This document shows, piece after piece, positions 48,850 to 57,706 of a stretch of 61,139 nt of DNA (the first letter of the stretch is position 1; each line of letters starts with the position of its first letter). The stretch spans positions 1 through 61,139 of the IMG/VR virus record IMGVR_UViG_3300020141_000099. One strand, given 5' to 3'. This stretch comes from a virus. The translations under genes and the position numbers were made by a program. The notes under the pieces were generated by a model that was not told the origin of the DNA, made no database searches, and saw nothing but the letters and a program-made list of their open reading frames with translations.

Positions 48850-51800
48850 TTATTCGCTGCCGCCCGCTTCAACAGCTAAGATGAATGGTGTCATCTGGGC
48901 AAACAAGCTCTTTTCAAATGTCCTGCCAGACAACACACCTGTTGCCTGACTAATCACTAATGTTGGACCGATACGGAAATCTCCGTTTTGGTCTGTTGAA
49001 GTAAAGAACACCTTACCATTATTTAACTGAACAACTTCTTTGGTCTGTTCGGGGTCAACTCTTCCTACTTGAGGCAAGGCACCGTATTGTGTTCCTGCTC
49101 CGCAATATTCAAACAAGTAGCCTGACGCACTTTGATAACTTCGTTGATAGAAGTTAACTGTACTACCGTCAACAAATAACAATTGATTTCTTACGTTATC
49201 TTCCAAAGTAGCGATATGGTAAGTACCTTCTCTTGTGTAATATGTCTTAGCTGCCTCGACACTCCTAAAGTTGCCCCCAGTTTGTAAATCCGCTATGAGA
49301 GCATCGATCATTAAGCCGGCATCTCTTCGACATTTTTGTTTATTGTATACAAACGTTTGAGGGAACGTTTCATTGATATAGGCAATCGTTTCTGCTTTGA
49401 TAAATTCTTTATTAGCAAGTAATAACGCAAATGCTTTTAATCTATTCGGATTAGCATTTTGTACAAGACCAACTGGTACCTTTTCGCCTGCTTCGTCTGG
49501 GCCGTTTCTAATAATATCAGTTATAATATCAACCTTTGACTGAAGTACTGCAGCTTCTGCTAAAGTGGCAGGGTTTAAATTAGTTACCTGAGGTACTGCT
49601 GTTTGGAAATTTGGAGATGTTGGAGTACCAGTTACAATATCTCCAACAATGGCTTTGATAAAATTATAGGCAGCTTCTGTTTGTGGAATTTGATTATCAA
49701 TCGCAGAGTCGGCAGGGTTAAATCCGTAGTAGTAAACTCCTGACATGATACTTTGTCTGTTACCGCCATGAAGCATATCAAAGCAAACTGAGTCTACAAT
49801 ATATCCAACATCTCGGCGACACTTAGTTTCATCGTAGCTAAAACCGCCGCCGTAAGTTGAAGTTATGTAGTTAATAACTTGTGTTTTGTAAGATTCTTTG
49901 CTTGCTTGGACGTTGGCTACTGCTGTCAATGCTGTAAAGTCAGTAGTTTTAAAACCGTTTGGAACGATATCATCTGATATTCCAACAATTCCGTTATCTA
50001 ATATGTCAAGTATGTTGTCAAAACGTTGGCCAGCAACTACACCTGGTGCGCCGCCAGCAGTTGATACTACTAACGATTTTAGATAAGCAATCGCGCCCCT
50101 AGTCTGTACGATTTGATCAATAATATCTCCAGTATAGCTGTCTTGATTCCAATATTGTAATCCAGCAAATGTACTTTGAGAAATGCTATCGTAAAGCATG
50201 TCAATAGCAATACTGTCAACAATCAACCCTGTATCTCTTGAACACTTGGCTTCATCGTAAGTAAATCCTCCGTAGATAGCATCTACATAGCTTACAGTTT
50301 CGTTCATTAGAAAGATTTTATTCTTTTTAAGCAAAGCAATAGCATCATTTTTTCCAGCAACTGCAGTTCCTGTAGTCTTAACTTGCGGTGCGGCCTGTGG
50401 TCCAGCTAGTATTACTCCTGTAATAATACCTAGACTATCACTAATAAATCCAGTTGAATTATTTCCTGACGGAAAACCATTGTCAATAGTTTGAGCTACA
50501 CTAGTGCTGTATGTAGCAGTCATTAAAATATTTGATACTACATTGTTAGATATGTCTCTTAGATAGTTAATAGCGTCAATTGTTTCGGTCTCTTGGCCTA
50601 ATATTTTACTTTGACCAGTTGGATACGGACTAGTAACTGTTTTGCTACTTAAAATGTTATAGTATGCGTTTCCACAGCAATAGATATTAAAATAATTTCC
50701 GTTGCCGTATTGGCCGCCACCTTGTAGAATAGGGTTACTCAGTGTAATTGATTGATAATTAACTTCGGTGATTGTCGTACCTGTTGTTAAGTAAGCAACT
50801 CCGTCACCGTTATCATCTGCTTCATATCCAAACTGATCTCTTATATAAACAGTCTGTCCTACTGAAACTCCCGTTACATCAATTCCATCAACTGTATAAC
50901 TGCTGGTCGTTAAACTAGATGTGTTGACAATGGCTGTTAAAAATCCCGGAAATCCTTGTTCGTTAATGTACGGAACAGTTATTCCGTCGTAGTTTACATA
51001 TTCGTCTGGAGGAACAACTTCCATCACTAAACTAATGTGTGGTCTATTGGCAGGATCTGGCACAAACACACATACCTGCTGGCTAGTAGGGAAATAGCCT
51101 TGTGGATAATATTCGTTAGCTTCAAAGCTATTTGTTAACTCGTTATAGGCAACGTTGGCCGGATTGTAAATTGTTCCTCCAAATTTACGTCTTCCATACC
51201 CTCGAGATAAAAGACATAAGTCACCAAAGTTATTATTTGAGTTGGTAATAGAAGCAATACCGCCGGCATCAGTTTCAACAGCAATGTTACAGAAAATTGT
51301 AAACACAGATACTAACTGAGCATAGCCTTCATTGATAATATGAATTCCTCTTCCACCTTGGGTAATTTGTGTAAACGCATCAAACACAAAAGATTGAATT
51401 GGACTTCTAGTAGATGGCGCAAATCCGTCGACGAGAGCACCGCCACCGGAGCCGTTAGGATCAATTCTTCTATCAGCAAATCCGTCAAGACTCCATTCGC
51501 CTGGCATATTTTTATCTTCTTCTGGGTATACTGTCGTATAACCAATATACATAATATCATTTGTTGCTGACGCAATCGTTGAAGTACTTAGATGTAGAAT
51601 GAACTGAGTTAATGTGGAATTTGTACTAGGAGGTGCGAAAGGTGGACCATTTTCTATAATAGTAGCGATAGCATCAAAATTGTTTCTTACTAAATCTCTA
51701 GCAACATAACCGCCATTCAATTGACTGTTAATAAGTTGCGGTACAACGATTGTAGCAGTAGTTGAGCTTGAACCAGGGACTGTAATTTGTTTGGATGTTT

Positions 51801-54800
51801 GGTATAAAGAAGTTACTGGATTATTAGCAATAACTTCTAATGCTAGATTTTTAAAATATAAGATAGCGCCAGCAGTTTCTTTTGTTTGTCCTTCGATTAC
51901 ACTAACCGCATTATCCCAGTAGGCATATCCTGCTTCTAAAGATTTAATATTTGATCGATTAACAATATCTTGAGCAACAGCATCCACGATTAACCCAACA
52001 TCTCTAAAACATTTTTCTTCATTGTACTTGAATACGTAAGGGTTGATAAATGTAGTATTAACAAACTCAACTACTTCGGCAACAATAAAATCTCTGTTTG
52101 CTACTAGTAGATCATATGCTCGAAGAACTGATGTTGATGTGCTAATATCTAAACCTATCGATGATAGCTCCGGAGCAGCCGATGGTCCGTATTTTATAAT
52201 TTTTCTAATTAAGTCAATGTTATCGCCAACCGCTCGAGACTCATCAGCAGTTGCTGCCAGATAGTCTGTATTTTGTAAAATATTAGGCTGATATGTTCTT
52301 GTAGCAGTTATACGTTGAACAACTTTGTCAACTAACGCTTTCATGTACTTGTAAGCCGCCATGGTCTGCGGTATTTCATTTATAAGAACTGTGCTGGTGG
52401 AGTTATATCCGTAATAAGAAACTCCTGCTTGTACGCTTTGTCTATTGCCGCCGCGTAATAAATCCATAGTAACGCTGTTTACTATGTACCCAGCATCTCT
52501 TCTACATTTTGTTTGATCGTATACAAAACCGCTTGGTTTATTTGCTTCAACATACGCCACTACCTCATCTTGAATAAATGACTTATTATTTTTTAAAGTT
52601 TGAACAGCATATAATACATCAACATCTGTAGATACAGCACCGTTTGGTACGATTGTATCAGTGACCCCTGCTGTACCAACTGTTAAAATATTCAATATTA
52701 CATCATATTTGTCAACAAGATCAGACACGACTGTGACACTAGTAGCCGTTACTGAGGTATCTTGTATAGCTGTGCTTAGTTTGCTAACAGTAAAATTTTG
52801 TACTATTTGTTCTGATATCTGTTTAGCATAATTAAAAGCATTTCTTGTAATAGTCTCTTCGCCAGGTATCTCAGTTGTGCCTTGATTCCAATATTGTAGT
52901 CCGGCAAAAGTTGATTGGCTTGATCCTCCATATACTAGATCTAACGTTAAGCCGTCTAAAATTAATCCAGTATCTCGTTCGCAATGTGATTCATTGTAAA
53001 CAAAATCTAATTTTGTAAAAGTAGTATCAACATAGGCCACTACTTCGTGTTGTAAGAATTCTTTATTAGCTACTAAAAGATCGTAGCTGTTAACAATTTC
53101 CGATATTGTGCTAGGATTAACACTATTAGAAACTAAAGATGAAGTTTGCTTTCCTTGAATTCGGCGATTGATTAATACAATATTCCTGCTAACAAGTTCA
53201 ACGGCAGCATTTGTGCCGGTAGTTAAATTGACAATCTGTGTAACTGTTGATTGATAACTGTCTAATAGTTGATTTTTTAATATTACATCTCTAACGATTG
53301 AACCTAGATAAGTTATTGCTGAAACTGTTTCGTCTATTTGGTTCGCTATTACTGCTCCGTTAGAGTAACTTGCGCCAGCGGCAGTTGATTGCTCATTGCC
53401 ACCATATAGCAAGTCAGTTGCTAAGGCATCGATTAATAGTCCAGTATCTCTAAAACATTTTGATCTATCGTAGGTAAAACTTGGAATTGATTGTCCTACG
53501 TAAGTTTCATTTACAAATGATACTACTTCCGCTTGTAAGAATCCTCTATTAGCATTTAACAATGCCGCGGCATTTTCGTAACCTGGTTGATTTTCTAGAA
53601 TGTCTACTAGTAAACTAATCGAGTTATCAATTCCGCCTACTACTACTGAGCCGCCATTAGATGCTGTATTAAATGATTGAAATGCTATCGTACCTGTAGT
53701 TTTTGTAACAGTTACATTAGATACGATATCTTTAGCAATAACTCCAATCCTATTAAACGCTGCAATAGTTGCAGTAGTTTCGTTGCCTAAAATTTGAACA
53801 TTGTTTACATAATAAGATTTACCAGCAGTAACAATACTTTCGTTGCCGCCTAAAATAACATCATTAACAAGAGCATCTACAACATAACCAACGTCTCTTC
53901 TACATTTTACTCTGTCATAAACAAGATCTGAATAAAAGAAATCTACATATGAAACAACTTCGTCTTGTATAAAAGATTTATTATCTACTAATAATCCTTT
54001 AGCAGTTTGAAAATTTGGATCAGGATTTTCAATAGCGTCAATAGTGGCGACTAGTATATCTGGATCAATTAAAATACCTTTTCCGTTAATAGACATTCCT
54101 ATCTCGGGCATCTGACCTGAAATTTCAGGGAGTATGTTTACAGTTATAACCGTGGTGTTGATTACGTATGTGGATGTAGCAACTACTAATGGAACTTGAA
54201 CTGTTTGATTTGGCACAAACATTGTTCCATCAAACAGCCACGGACCTGATTGATTAGTACAGTTTTGAATATAGGGACTGTGAAATACGTCAATTGGATT
54301 ATCTAGCTTAGGTGGAAAGGCAACACAATACGCACCGGTTGTGTATGTGCCAGCACCGCCCGGCACGTAGCGAGTAACTTCTCCTCGACGAAGGTCTCGC
54401 ATGGTCATCCCAGTAATATAAACACCGCTGTTTACATGGAACAAATCAACTGCGTTGTTTAATGGAAATACAAAAACTCCCCTTAAGCTGTCTCCATATA
54501 CAGATGTGTAAGGCAACAATTCAATAGGATTGTCTTCGTAATATTTTCCAGGAGCAACTTTAATAACAGTACCTTGTTTGTAATAAGGACTTTTAGTTGC
54601 TCCACTAATCGTACGGCAAGCACGGCTTGAGTCCATGGCTCTACCATCATTTTCGTCACTACCGTTTTCGTTTACGTATAGTATATTATTAACAACAGGG
54701 GCAGTTCCAATTGGATTTCCGCCGTAGACTCGAATGTCTCCGTTAATTTGTACGCTCTTGTTTAGGGTTCTTTCTAGTAGAGGTATATCTGGAAAGAATT

Positions 54801-55422
54801 GAACGTTAGTATATGTACCAACAGTATCTACTTGCTTAGTAAAAATATTTTCTAAGTAAGCACTCTTCCAGTAAGAAGTAGTATTACCGATACTGTAATC
54901 AGAAATAATATTAGTATTGGTAATAAATTCTGTTACTGTAAATCCGTTAGTAACTGTGGTAACAAATGTCCCGGAACTTAGATAGGGTAATAGATCAGTA
55001 TCAATCTCTCCAAGTAGACTAATCGTGTCGCTTGATGTAGTATCGCCTAATTTAATATTTCCTTGGGCAAAGAAATTTCCTGTAGCAAATACATCACCGT
55101 CAACTCGTAGGTCAGAGTTGATAAATGTATCATCTGTACCGCCTGGTGTAATATTAAATGGACCGTAGATGGTCGAAACTGTGCTACTAGATGTTGAGCT
55201 TTCTATGGTTATTAAACCGATAGTAGCGGTATTAAGGATTATTTTGGCAGCTCTAATTGTGCCTGTGTTAACATCTAACTCGTATGCCGGAGCAGATTGT
55301 CTAATACCAATTCGGCCGTTTACAACGTCAACATATAGCAAATCATCGTCAATTGCTATGTCTATGCCGTCTCGTCGCAAGTTGCTTGCGAGTAACGGAC
55401 CAGTAATGCGACCAATGGCCAT
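48850..55422 (-). CDS. 2190-aa giant repeat protein with eight KCxRDxG repeats
   Basis: It has the same plan as the 2444-aa protein: an N-terminal region, a pectate-lyase-like beta-helix (YVNENGSDENDG start), five KCxRDxG repeats, a central module (RSPIQSFVFDAFTQITQGGR), three more repeats, and the same C-terminal domain (GAGTQYGALPQVG, TDQNGDFRIGPTLVISQ). The central module is placed after repeat five here but after repeat one in the 2444-aa protein. The ATG has an AAGGAGC ribosome-binding site. Upstream is a leader of about 85 bases with an AATAAATA octamer and a TGCCAAA/TTTGGCA hairpin. Confidence 0.88.
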   Translation of the reverse strand: MAIGRITGPLLASNLRRDGIDIAIDDDLLYVDVVNGRIGIRQSAPAYELDVNTGTIRAAKIILNTATIGLITIESSTSSSTVSTIYGPFNITPGGTDDTFINSDLRVDGDVFATGNFFAQGNIKLGDTTSSDTISLLGEIDTDLLPYLSSGTFVTTVTNGFTVTEFITNTNIISDYSIGNTTSYWKSAYLENIFTKQVDTVGTYTNVQFFPDIPLLERTLNKSVQINGDIRVYGGNPIGTAPVVNNILYVNENGSDENDGRAMDSSRACRTISGATKSPYYKQGTVIKVAPGKYYEDNPIELLPYTSVYGDSLRGVFVFPLNNAVDLFHVNSGVYITGMTMRDLRRGEVTRYVPGGAGTYTTGAYCVAFPPKLDNPIDVFHSPYIQNCTNQSGPWLFDGTMFVPNQTVQVPLVVATSTYVINTTVITVNILPEISGQMPEIGMSINGKGILIDPDILVATIDAIENPDPNFQTAKGLLVDNKSFIQDEVVSYVDFFYSDLVYDRVKCRRDVGYVVDALVNDVILGGNESIVTAGKSYYVNNVQILGNETTATIAAFNRIGVIAKDIVSNVTVTKTTGTIAFQSFNTASNGGSVVVGGIDNSISLLVDILENQPGYENAAALLNANRGFLQAEVVSFVNETYVGQSIPSFTYDRSKCFRDTGLLIDALATDLLYGGNEQSTAAGASYSNGAVIANQIDETVSAITYLGSIVRDVILKNQLLDSYQSTVTQIVNLTTGTNAAVELVSRNIVLINRRIQGKQTSSLVSNSVNPSTISEIVNSYDLLVANKEFLQHEVVAYVDTTFTKLDFVYNESHCERDTGLILDGLTLDLVYGGSSQSTFAGLQYWNQGTTEIPGEETITRNAFNYAKQISEQIVQNFTVSKLSTAIQDTSVTATSVTVVSDLVDKYDVILNILTVGTAGVTDTIVPNGAVSTDVDVLYAVQTLKNNKSFIQDEVVAYVEANKPSGFVYDQTKCRRDAGYIVNSVTMDLLRGGNRQSVQAGVSYYGYNSTSTVLINEIPQTMAAYKYMKALVDKVVQRITATRTYQPNILQNTDYLAATADESRAVGDNIDLIRKIIKYGPSAAPELSSIGLDISTSTSVLRAYDLLVANRDFIVAEVVEFVNTTFINPYVFKYNEEKCFRDVGLIVDAVAQDIVNRSNIKSLEAGYAYWDNAVSVIEGQTKETAGAILYFKNLALEVIANNPVTSLYQTSKQITVPGSSSTTATIVVPQLINSQLNGGYVARDLVRNNFDAIATIIENGPPFAPPSTNSTLTQFILHLSTSTIASATNDIMYIGYTTVYPEEDKNMPGEWSLDGFADRRIDPNGSGGGALVDGFAPSTRSPIQSFVFDAFTQITQGGRGIHIINEGYAQLVSVFTIFCNIAVETDAGGIASITNSNNNFGDLCLLSRGYGRRKFGGTIYNPANVAYNELTNSFEANEYYPQGYFPTSQQVCVFVPDPANRPHISLVMEVVPPDEYVNYDGITVPYINEQGFPGFLTAIVNTSSLTTSSYTVDGIDVTGVSVGQTVYIRDQFGYEADDNGDGVAYLTTGTTITEVNYQSITLSNPILQGGGQYGNGNYFNIYCCGNAYYNILSSKTVTSPYPTGQSKILGQETETIDAINYLRDISNNVVSNILMTATYSTSVAQTIDNGFPSGNNSTGFISDSLGIITGVILAGPQAAPQVKTTGTAVAGKNDAIALLKKNKIFLMNETVSYVDAIYGGFTYDEAKCSRDTGLIVDSIAIDMLYDSISQSTFAGLQYWNQDSYTGDIIDQIVQTRGAIAYLKSLVVSTAGGAPGVVAGQRFDNILDILDNGIVGISDDIVPNGFKTTDFTALTAVANVQASKESYKTQVINYITSTYGGGFSYDETKCRRDVGYIVDSVCFDMLHGGNRQSIMSGVYYYGFNPADSAIDNQIPQTEAAYNFIKAIVGDIVTGTPTSPNFQTAVPQVTNLNPATLAEAAVLQSKVDIITDIIRNGPDEAGEKVPVGLVQNANPNRLKAFALLLANKEFIKAETIAYINETFPQTFVYNKQKCRRDAGLMIDALIADLQTGGNFRSVEAAKTYYTREGTYHIATLEDNVRNQLLFVDGSTVNFYQRSYQSASGYLFEYCGAGTQYGALPQVGRVDPEQTKEVVQLNNGKVFFTSTDQNGDFRIGPTLVISQATGVLSGRTFEKSLFAQMTPFILAVEAGGSE
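49250..53950 (-). repeat. Eight KCxRDxG repeats in the 2190-aa protein
   Basis: The cores are at about 49310, 49805, 50230, 51990, 52490, 52970, 53450 and 53890. Most are 425-500 bases apart; the 1.76-kb step holds the central module. Copies near 49805, 50230 and 52490 are closest to those of the 2444-aa protein. Confidence 0.85.
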
Positions 55423-55512
55423 TCTAGCTCCTTATACACCGAGTTTCACGGATAACCACCTTGCATTGCGGGTTTACCACAGTATAATCCTGCCAAAAAT
55501 TTGGCATCGTTG

Positions 55513-55520
55513 TATTTATT
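55513..55520 (-). promoter_or_regulatory. Late-promoter-like octamer AATAAATA, 2190-aa gene
   Basis: It lies in the 127-base gap before the 2190-aa gene. The resulting leader of about 85 bases has a small perfect inverted repeat (TGCCAAA, TTTGGCA) and ends with AAGGAGC. No terminator is evident in this gap. Confidence 0.5.
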
Positions 55521-55549
55521 TGGAAAGCAATATTTGTGCCGTATAGGCG

Positions 55550-56272
55550 TTAGCCTGGAGGGAAATATCCGTCGTATCCAAGCATTGCTACTACTGGCTT
55601 TGCTGGCACTGGTCCGGAGAAAGTTATATAACTTCCAGTATTAAATGTAAATGTTAATGCTGTACCTTCTGTCAGTGTTCCAGTTAACGCATTAGAGATT
55701 GTAATGTTAAATGTATTGTCTAAAGTTCCTAACACCACAGTTCCGTTTGGTATAGACGAGTCGCCTGTGACTGTTGTTCCTGGTTGAACGTTAAACACAT
55801 TGTCGAGTTGTAGTATTGTATTTCCGGCAGTAGTTGTTGCTGTAGTTGTAGCCGAAGCTGGGTTAGGATCTGTTGTTAGATCGTAGTTAGTTCCGGGAAT
55901 TTGAAATACGTTATCAACATAGACCATAACGTTTTGAGCGCCGGCATCGTATGACGGTTGATAATCTTGGTTTAATGGTCCAAACAAATTGCTATAATAA
56001 TTTCCACTTCCTAAATTTTGAGCCACGATCGTAGCCGGTCGTACCATTCTAACTCTTTCCCAAACATTATTTGATAGAGCTTCAAACTCTAGCATTGTTA
56101 AATTATGTCTAATTTGGCCCGGAGTTACGTCAAGCGGAAGTTCTTGAGTTGTTCCAGATGGCAGTCTTAAACTTTGTGTGGTATCGATAATAGCACGGCC
56201 ATCTTGCTCTACAGCAAGAGTATTGCTTTGCGGACTATGAGAATCTAAATTTAGTCTTTTATAAAATTTCAT
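55550..56272 (-). CDS. 240-aa fibre-cluster structural protein
   Basis: The protein has an N-terminal 80-residue region (TLAVEQDGRAIIDTTQSLRL, PGQIRHNLTMLEFEALSNN) of a type that often caps phage tail fibres. The middle (VMVYVDNVFQIPGTNYDL) and the Thr/Val-rich C-terminus (GTTVTGDSSIPNGTVVLG) look like beta-sheet domains. It follows the 105-aa gene by 4 bases; only a weak ribosome-binding site (TAGG) is seen. Function is unknown; an attachment or cap role is inferred from the position. Confidence 0.78.
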   Translation of the reverse strand: MKFYKRLNLDSHSPQSNTLAVEQDGRAIIDTTQSLRLPSGTTQELPLDVTPGQIRHNLTMLEFEALSNNVWERVRMVRPATIVAQNLGSGNYYSNLFGPLNQDYQPSYDAGAQNVMVYVDNVFQIPGTNYDLTTDPNPASATTTATTTAGNTILQLDNVFNVQPGTTVTGDSSIPNGTVVLGTLDNTFNITISNALTGTLTEGTALTFTFNTGSYITFSGPVPAKPVVAMLGYDGYFPPG

Positions 56273-56276
56273 AGTA

Positions 56277-56594
56277 TTAACCTACTAGAACATAGCTACA
56301 TGTGCAGGTAATAATTGTATTTTGACTTGCCTGAGCTTGCACGCTGTCACCGTCTTGTAAAATAAATCTTTCTGTGTCCATGCTAAAAGTTTCTCCGGCC
56401 GGAACAGAAATTTGATTTAAAATTATATTTGCGTCACCTGCGGCAATAGCAGACGGTACCATCCATACGCTCACTGTTGCGTCAACAGTTAAACTTGAAT
56501 TACAAAATATTAAGCAGGTAACAGCGTTTTCTCCGTTGGCTACAAAGACTTCTGTTTTTTGTGATGCGCTTAATTGCGAGTTAGTGATTGCCAT
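56277..56594 (-). CDS. 105-aa beta-rich structural protein, paralogue of the 128-aa protein
   Basis: The strands are TEVFVANGENAVTCLIFCN, DATVSVWMVPSA, NIILNQISVPAGETFSM, FILQDGDSVQAQASQ and a CTCSYVLVG end. The pattern parallels the 128-aa protein, whose central FPIPPNDS and SQDSIRAYSD lie at equal spacing. It has an AAGGAAT ribosome-binding site. Function is unknown. Confidence 0.8.
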   Translation of the reverse strand: MAITNSQLSASQKTEVFVANGENAVTCLIFCNSSLTVDATVSVWMVPSAIAAGDANIILNQISVPAGETFSMDTERFILQDGDSVQAQASQNTIITCTCSYVLVG

Positions 56595-56603
56595 ATAAAT
56601 TCC

Positions 56604-57632
56604 TTATCCAAATATAATGCTGTATACCAATGCTTTTCTAGCCGATACTAGTTCACCTGTAACTGTAACGTCTGGATTAGCACCCACGTCAATTGTTTTA
56701 AAGAACAATCCAGTGCCGCCTGCTCCAGGAGTTGATGTTGTATAAACTTTAACTACACCGTATTCTGCTTGAGGCGGTGTGTTAGACATTCCGACTGACA
56801 GTCCATTATTTACAACTGTTGTACCTGTTCCGATAGTTGTCAAGAACAAGTTTGCGTTTGGTGCTAGTGTTCTAAGAGTTGTTCCTACAACTGCTAGGCT
56901 TCCTAATTGGATACTACTGCCTTGAACAATCATAGTTCCTACACCATCAATGTAGGTTGTTATTTTACTAGGTACACCTGTAACGCTATCGTCTGCGACA
57001 GTGATATAAGTATTACCTTGTCTTAATTCTAAAGATGTTAGAGCATTAGTAGCGGTGCCTCGTAAAGCCGAGTTATCAACGTAGTATTTGTTTGGAATGT
57101 CATCGTCATGGACAACACGACTAGCGTAATTAGTTTGGCCTGCTACAGATAACACCGCGGCTGATCCTCGACCTAAGAAGTTAAGGGTGCGTCTATTAAA
57201 TCCGTCTAGCGGAGCACTACTTGATAGTACGATTCCACCAACTTCGATCGCTGTACCAGTGCTTCCAGACTTTATTGTCCAAAGTCCTTGAGTTGTTTTA
57301 TTAGTTTGCGTAGAAGCAACAATTGACCAAGACCTAGCATCGTCATATAAGAACGTAGCGGCTGTAATTAAACTACCGTTATTTCCTCTATCAACTAAAA
57401 TACCAGCTTGTCCTAGTGTTACGTAGTTGTTACTTTCACCAGAGTTTAAAACTAAGATGTTATCTCTAACATTGGTATTTGTAGACGAGATAGCTGTTTG
57501 AACGCCACGGACGTCAAGGTTTCCTGTAATAATTACAGTACCGGTATTAACACCAGTGTCAAGAGTCAGTATACCGGCATTGCCAGTTTTGATCTTTAGA
57601 TCACCAGAATATGATAAAACGTCTAAGGCCAT
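56604..57632 (-). CDS. 342-aa fibre-related protein with a single DPVI-type module
   Basis: The N-terminal 130 residues hold a variant of the module seen in the 1858- and 1088-aa proteins (SSTNTNVRDNILVLN, GQAGILVDRG, ATFLYDDARSWSI). The protein continues with FNRRTLNFLGRGSA and DDIPNKYYVDN, then a C-terminal domain ending GGTGLFFKTIDVG and ELVSARKALVYSIIFG, which occurs at the end of many uncultured phage fibres. It has a GCTAAATA octamer and an AAGGAAG ribosome-binding site upstream and is the first gene after a terminator, so it probably begins a long fibre transcript. Confidence 0.83.
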   Translation of the reverse strand: MALDVLSYSGDLKIKTGNAGILTLDTGVNTGTVIITGNLDVRGVQTAISSTNTNVRDNILVLNSGESNNYVTLGQAGILVDRGNNGSLITAATFLYDDARSWSIVASTQTNKTTQGLWTIKSGSTGTAIEVGGIVLSSSAPLDGFNRRTLNFLGRGSAAVLSVAGQTNYASRVVHDDDIPNKYYVDNSALRGTATNALTSLELRQGNTYITVADDSVTGVPSKITTYIDGVGTMIVQGSSIQLGSLAVVGTTLRTLAPNANLFLTTIGTGTTVVNNGLSVGMSNTPPQAEYGVVKVYTTSTPGAGGTGLFFKTIDVGANPDVTVTGELVSARKALVYSIIFG

Positions 57633-57650
57633 GTATTCTTCCTTTATACA

Positions 57651-57658
57651 TATTTAGC
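57651..57658 (-). promoter_or_regulatory. Late-promoter-like octamer GCTAAATA, 342-aa gene
   Basis: It sits just after the terminator of the 238-aa gene; a leader of about 13 bases carries AAGGAAG. Confidence 0.62.
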
Positions 57659-57664
57659 AGATCA

Positions 57665-57690
57665 TAAGAAAAGGGCCAAAGCCCTTTTCT
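57665..57690 (-). terminator. Terminator after the 238-aa gene
   Basis: The perfect 10-bp stem AGAAAAGGGC / GCCCTTTTCT (57667-57676 and 57681-57690) has a 4-base loop and a T-rich end on the minus strand. Confidence 0.85.
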
Positions 57691-57706
57691 GTTGTGCTAA
57701 TACAAA

